From contig JABMPH010000440.1 of NCBI GenBank assembly GCA_013203805.1, forward strand, positions 1-37,009: DNA of 37,009 bases, in the 5' to 3' direction. Below are positions 34,483 through 37,009 of this stretch, piece after piece. The notes beneath the pieces were generated by a model that made no database searches, had not been told where the DNA came from, and saw only the letters and a list, made by a program, of their open reading frames with translations. A program made the position numbers and the translations under genes. This DNA is from Bacteroidota bacterium (lineage in GTDB: Bacteria > Bacteroidota > Bacteroidia > Bacteroidales > F082). The stretch's first letter is position 1. Every line of letters begins with the position of its first letter.

Positions 34483-36024
34483 TTAATGAACATGACCTGA
34501 ATGGGCATCAAGAGCACCAGTACCACGTGCCAGTTTAATATGCACTGCTCCTTTCGAAACTACTCTATCTTTCTCTGATATCCCTTTTAGTATTTCAGTT
34601 TTTATTCCATCGGTAACACCAATTTTCACTTCCCTCATCTCAAATAACTCCGGGGTAATTTGAACAAAAACAAAAAAGTTACCATGATCTTCAAGTAAAG
34701 CGCTATTGGGAACAGTTAATGCTTTTTCATCACCAATTGTTTTCAGATACAACTCAACAAAACTTCCCGGCATAAAACCTTCTATATAATCAATCTCCAA
34801 ATTTATTGGAATTAGGAAATTATGATTATTTGTAGTTCTGCCATATGAAATAATTTTACCATTTAAACCATCAAGAGTATAAGTTTGATTATCATATATG
34901 GTTCTGATTGTTGCAGAATTAATATTTTCAAGAATTGAATGGTATTTCTGTTGAACATCTGCATGTAGAAACAATGACTTGTTTTGTGAAATACTTACAA
35001 TGGGTTGACCAACATCTACGTATTGACCATTTTGCACCAATAACTGTTTTATAAACCCATCTACCGGACTTGAAACTGATTGCCCGGAAGAGCTGAAATT
35101 ATTTCTTAGATTATCATAAGCTACTTTTGCATTGTCAAATTGATTCTTTACTTTTTGCAGCTCCTTTTTCGACACAATGTTATCCTTTGCTAATTCTTTT
35201 ACTCTTTCATAATTAAGTGAAGCCAATTCAAAATTGTTCTGCGCTTCCATATAGCGAACTTGTGAATTATCAGCGATCAAATTACTTCCCGAAACTGAGA
35301 ATAATTGCTGACCTATGTTAACTTCTTTGCCTTCAAGAATTCCATAATCTGACAGAATCACAACACCAACGGTACCCGATGTAAGCAATACTTCATCGTT
35401 GGGTACGGAATGTATTTGAGCTGTAGTTTTAATCACCTGACCCATTGGTTCAAATAACGCCTCTTCAGTCGCAAAATCAATCTTCCATGATTGCTCCTTT
35501 GTGAAGGATATCGCACTGGGTTCAGTAACAATTGATTCCTCAGCGATATGTATTGCATCATGCTCATCAGCAAAAATCTTTACAGAAGGTATGGTTACCT
35601 GAAATTCCCCCTTATCGGTTTTAATATCGAAAATAAGCTCACCTATTCCTAAATTTTCAGGAACAATGTTGAAACTAAATATACCTTTTCTGGTAGGTTT
35701 TGACAATGTTTGCGACGTTTCTTTGCCAAATACAACCAGCCTCATTGTAATGCTTCCCTTTTCAAAAGCTGTAAAATCAGGAAGATGGGTAAAATGAGCA
35801 AGCACATTTGATTTATGACCAATTACAAATGGATCGGCCTCAGCAAAAACTTCAAAGTCTTTACTGTAAGAAACATATTGCAGTTTTACTTCTTCCTCAT
35901 GCTGGTGAGCTTCATCAATATTGTTTGCTTGGTGAGATGGATTAACAGATGTTGAATCAATCTCGTGCTTACATCCTACAAATGATATTGTAAGTAATGT
36001 AATTACTAAAAGTTTAAATTTCAT
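34483..36024 (-). CDS. RND efflux periplasmic adaptor lipoprotein (CusB-like)
   Basis: A 513-residue membrane-fusion protein with a lipoprotein signal (FVGCK, Cys18). A histidine/acidic-rich stretch (AHQHEEE, about 39-46) is followed by an extra N-terminal beta domain. The adaptor core then has a barrel-sandwich hybrid and an alpha hairpin (ELAKDNIVSKKELQKVKNQF) and the lipoyl half motif SPVDGFIKQLLVQNGQYVDVG. The C-terminus GALDAHSGHVH is a short His tail common in Bacteroidota metal adaptors and may deliver metal to the pump. It links the RND pump to the TolC channel. The gene begins 94 bp after the DUF6769 gene and ends 25 bp before the RND start. Confidence 0.93.
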   Translation of the reverse strand: MKFKLLVITLLTISFVGCKHEIDSTSVNPSHQANNIDEAHQHEEEVKLQYVSYSKDFEVFAEADPFVIGHKSNVLAHFTHLPDFTAFEKGSITMRLVVFGKETSQTLSKPTRKGIFSFNIVPENLGIGELIFDIKTDKGEFQVTIPSVKIFADEHDAIHIAEESIVTEPSAISFTKEQSWKIDFATEEALFEPMGQVIKTTAQIHSVPNDEVLLTSGTVGVVILSDYGILEGKEVNIGQQLFSVSGSNLIADNSQVRYMEAQNNFELASLNYERVKELAKDNIVSKKELQKVKNQFDNAKVAYDNLRNNFSSSGQSVSSPVDGFIKQLLVQNGQYVDVGQPIVSISQNKSLFLHADVQQKYHSILENINSATIRTIYDNQTYTLDGLNGKIISYGRTTNNHNFLIPINLEIDYIEGFMPGSFVELYLKTIGDEKALTVPNSALLEDHGNFFVFVQITPELFEMREVKIGVTDGIKTEILKGISEKDRVVSKGAVHIKLARGTGALDAHSGHVH

Positions 36025-36063
36025 TATTATTTTGTTTAAATCTTATAAATATAGTTATTGAAT

Positions 36064-36094
36064 GATGGGGCATTATTTGATATTAAATGCCATC
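36064..36094. other. Hairpin between DUF6769 and adaptor genes
   Basis: GATGG-GG-CATT (36064-36074) can pair with AATGCCATC (36086-36094): nine base pairs with a 2-nt bulge. There is no T tract. It may be an mRNA processing or stability element that sets the ratio of the small protein to the pump subunits. Confidence 0.3.
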
Positions 36095-36118
36095 AATACA
36101 TCCGAAAAGAAATAAGAG

Positions 36119-36550
36119 TTAAACTATTGGAGGAGCACGTAAGCCTTTGCTTGTACTTACAAAATTGCAATATGAATATGAGGGATAATAATATTGATTA
36201 GTTGTTATATCTCTTTTTGAAGCCTGACTTTCATAATTGAAAAAAAGTGAGAGAAAATCAGGTAGTTCATAATTACTATTTGAAATAATAACATGACTAT
36301 AATCTTGTCTAACATTATCTGTAGCAACAATATATACTTGATTTAAGGCACAATGATCATTTTTGCTATTTGAGTCATGATCATGTTTATGGCTTGAAGA
36401 AACATCATGATGCTTGTCGTTATCTGAATCGCAATGCGATACATCAACACATATTTCACTTTCGTGATGATGATGTGGAATAACTAAATTTGCCAATAGA
36501 AGGATATTGGCAATAACAACAAATGATATGGATAGAATTTTGTTAAACAT
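36119..36550 (-). CDS. DUF6769-like His-rich exported small protein
   Basis: A 143-residue protein with an N-terminal membrane helix/signal (about 5-24), a strongly histidine-rich mature N-terminus (HHHH at 26-29, then many H/D pairs to residue 66), cysteines at 34, 40, 67 and 128, and a C-terminal GLRAPP. These features fit the Bacteroidota DUF6769 family found beside metal-efflux genes. Periplasmic zinc, cobalt or nickel buffering is plausible from composition but unproven. The ATG at 36550 is preferred to an in-frame TTG at 36598: the -7 box lies between them and the signal peptide then starts properly. It heads the operon for adaptor, RND pump and TolC. Confidence 0.8.
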   Translation of the reverse strand: MFNKILSISFVVIANILLLANLVIPHHHHESEICVDVSHCDSDNDKHHDVSSSHKHDHDSNSKNDHCALNQVYIVATDNVRQDYSHVIISNSNYELPDFLSLFFNYESQASKRDITTNQYYYPSYSYCNFVSTSKGLRAPPIV

Positions 36551-36566
36551 TATTATAATAATCGCG

Positions 36567-36599
36567 CAAATATAACTCGAAATAATTTTATTATGCAAT
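36567..36599 (-). promoter_or_regulatory. Promoter of the right-hand metal-efflux operon
   Basis: On the minus strand ATTG (36599-36596), a 21-bp spacer and TATATTTG (36574-36567; exact -7) precede the DUF6769 ATG by 16 bp. The same ATTG-N21-box layout occurs before the HMA-AraC gene at 1330-1362. Confidence 0.52.
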
Positions 36600-36631
36600 C
36601 ATTATGTTGATCTTATGTCTTTTTTAACAAT

Positions 36632-36678
36632 AAAAAAGCTACCCAACTCCCGGAATAATCTTAGGAATCAGATAGCTT
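36632..36678 (-). terminator. Possible terminator after the right-edge T9SS gene
   Basis: On the minus strand AAGCTA (36678-36673) and TAGCTT (36641-36636) form a 6-bp stem around a 31-nt loop, followed by a T run to 36632. It lies 22 bp beyond the stop codon at 36701. The long loop lowers confidence. Confidence 0.4.
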
Positions 36679-36700
36679 AGGATTTTCTGCTTGGAATTGT

Positions 36701-37009
36701 TTAGTTAGTTTTTAAGATTTTTTTAGTGATCGAGTAACCTTCTTTACCTGAAAGTTGAACAAAATATGTTCCTGCATTTAGGGCACTAATATCGATACTA
36801 ATACTACCTGAGTTAGCACCAACTATATTTTGATTATGGATTAATTGCCCAGCCTGATTATATATCCTACAATCAACAATGGCCTTATCGTCAAGATCAA
36901 TGCTGATATTCAGTATATCTTTAGCAGGATTTGGATAAACCTCAAAGGATGAGATCATATTATTATTATCAACACCTACAACCATTTGATTTGCATAATC
37001 CAAATCGAA
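36701..37009 (-). CDS. C-terminal part of a T9SS cargo protein (partial)
   Basis: The frame is open to the right edge, so only the last 102 residues are seen. After a short linker comes a type A T9SS sorting domain: SFEVYPNPAKDILNISID, CRIYNQAGQLIHNQN, and ALNAGTYFVQL with the terminal KKILKTN. This domain directs export through the type IX system and is usually cleaved at the surface. The functional part of the protein lies outside the window, so its activity cannot be stated. A possible terminator follows the stop codon. Confidence 0.88.
   Translation of the reverse strand, partial: FDLDYANQMVVGVDNNNMISSFEVYPNPAKDILNISIDLDDKAIVDCRIYNQAGQLIHNQNIVGANSGSISIDISALNAGTYFVQLSGKEGYSITKKILKTN

Noticed and set aside
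1-37009. tRNA, rRNA, integrase or insertion-sequence genes
   Set aside because: None was recognised on either strand, so there is no direct evidence for an integrated mobile element despite accessory gene content.

Overview
The window looks like a chromosomal segment from a low-GC member of the Bacteroidota, probably class Bacteroidia and perhaps a Marinilabiliales-type lineage. Three reading frames end in type IX secretion (T9SS) sorting domains (C10 peptidase remnant, CotH protein, partial gene at the right edge). There are many Bacteroidota-style lipoproteins, a 14-bladed propeller hybrid kinase, GH92/GH20 glycosidases, and repeated matches to the Bacteroidota promoter -7 box TAnnTTTG. No rRNA, tRNA, CRISPR array or transposase gene was seen.

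Layout: 1-1325 (minus) is the end of a copper-type efflux locus: an HMA-AraC fusion regulator, a HYC_CC_PP small cysteine protein and the first 63 codons of a CusA-type RND pump. At 1491-6668 (plus) is a giant hybrid histidine kinase. 6746-9451 holds a DUF1289 protein, a PKD lipoprotein, a ParD-ParE toxin-antitoxin pair, a YraN nuclease-fold protein and an MBL-fold hydrolase. 9546-12634 (minus) is the elongasome pair mrdA-rodA. 12881-14487 (plus) is a wrecked C10 (streptopain-like) peptidase gene followed 3 bp later by a lipoprotein gene. 14573-16143 is a divergent lipoprotein / LuxE-like pair only 32 bp apart. 16305-18830 (plus) encodes two tandem MacB-type permeases without an ATPase. 18835-23214 (minus) is a GH20-GH92 glycan-degradation unit in which GH20 is broken. 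23413-23769 (minus) encodes a small exported protein with three YIDDIP motifs exactly 32 residues apart, with its own terminator and a possible LytTR-type operator. 23979-27033 (minus) is an aminopeptidase P plus C69 dipeptidase operon. 27034-27310 carries REP-like palindromes. 27311-30051 (minus) is a cotH-msrB operon. 30096-36550 (minus) is a complete second metal-efflux operon: DUF6769 His-rich protein, lipoprotein adaptor, RND pump, TolC. The right edge holds the C-terminus of another T9SS cargo protein.

How the parts fit: the two ends are parallel tripartite metal-efflux loci, each headed by a small exported putative metal-binding protein (Cys-rich on the left, His-rich on the right). 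The middle mixes core cell-wall and housekeeping genes with accessory peptide and glycan degradation genes. Two of these, C10 and GH20, are visibly decaying while their operon partners remain intact. The least explained item is the YIDDIP repeat protein with its upstream triple direct repeat.
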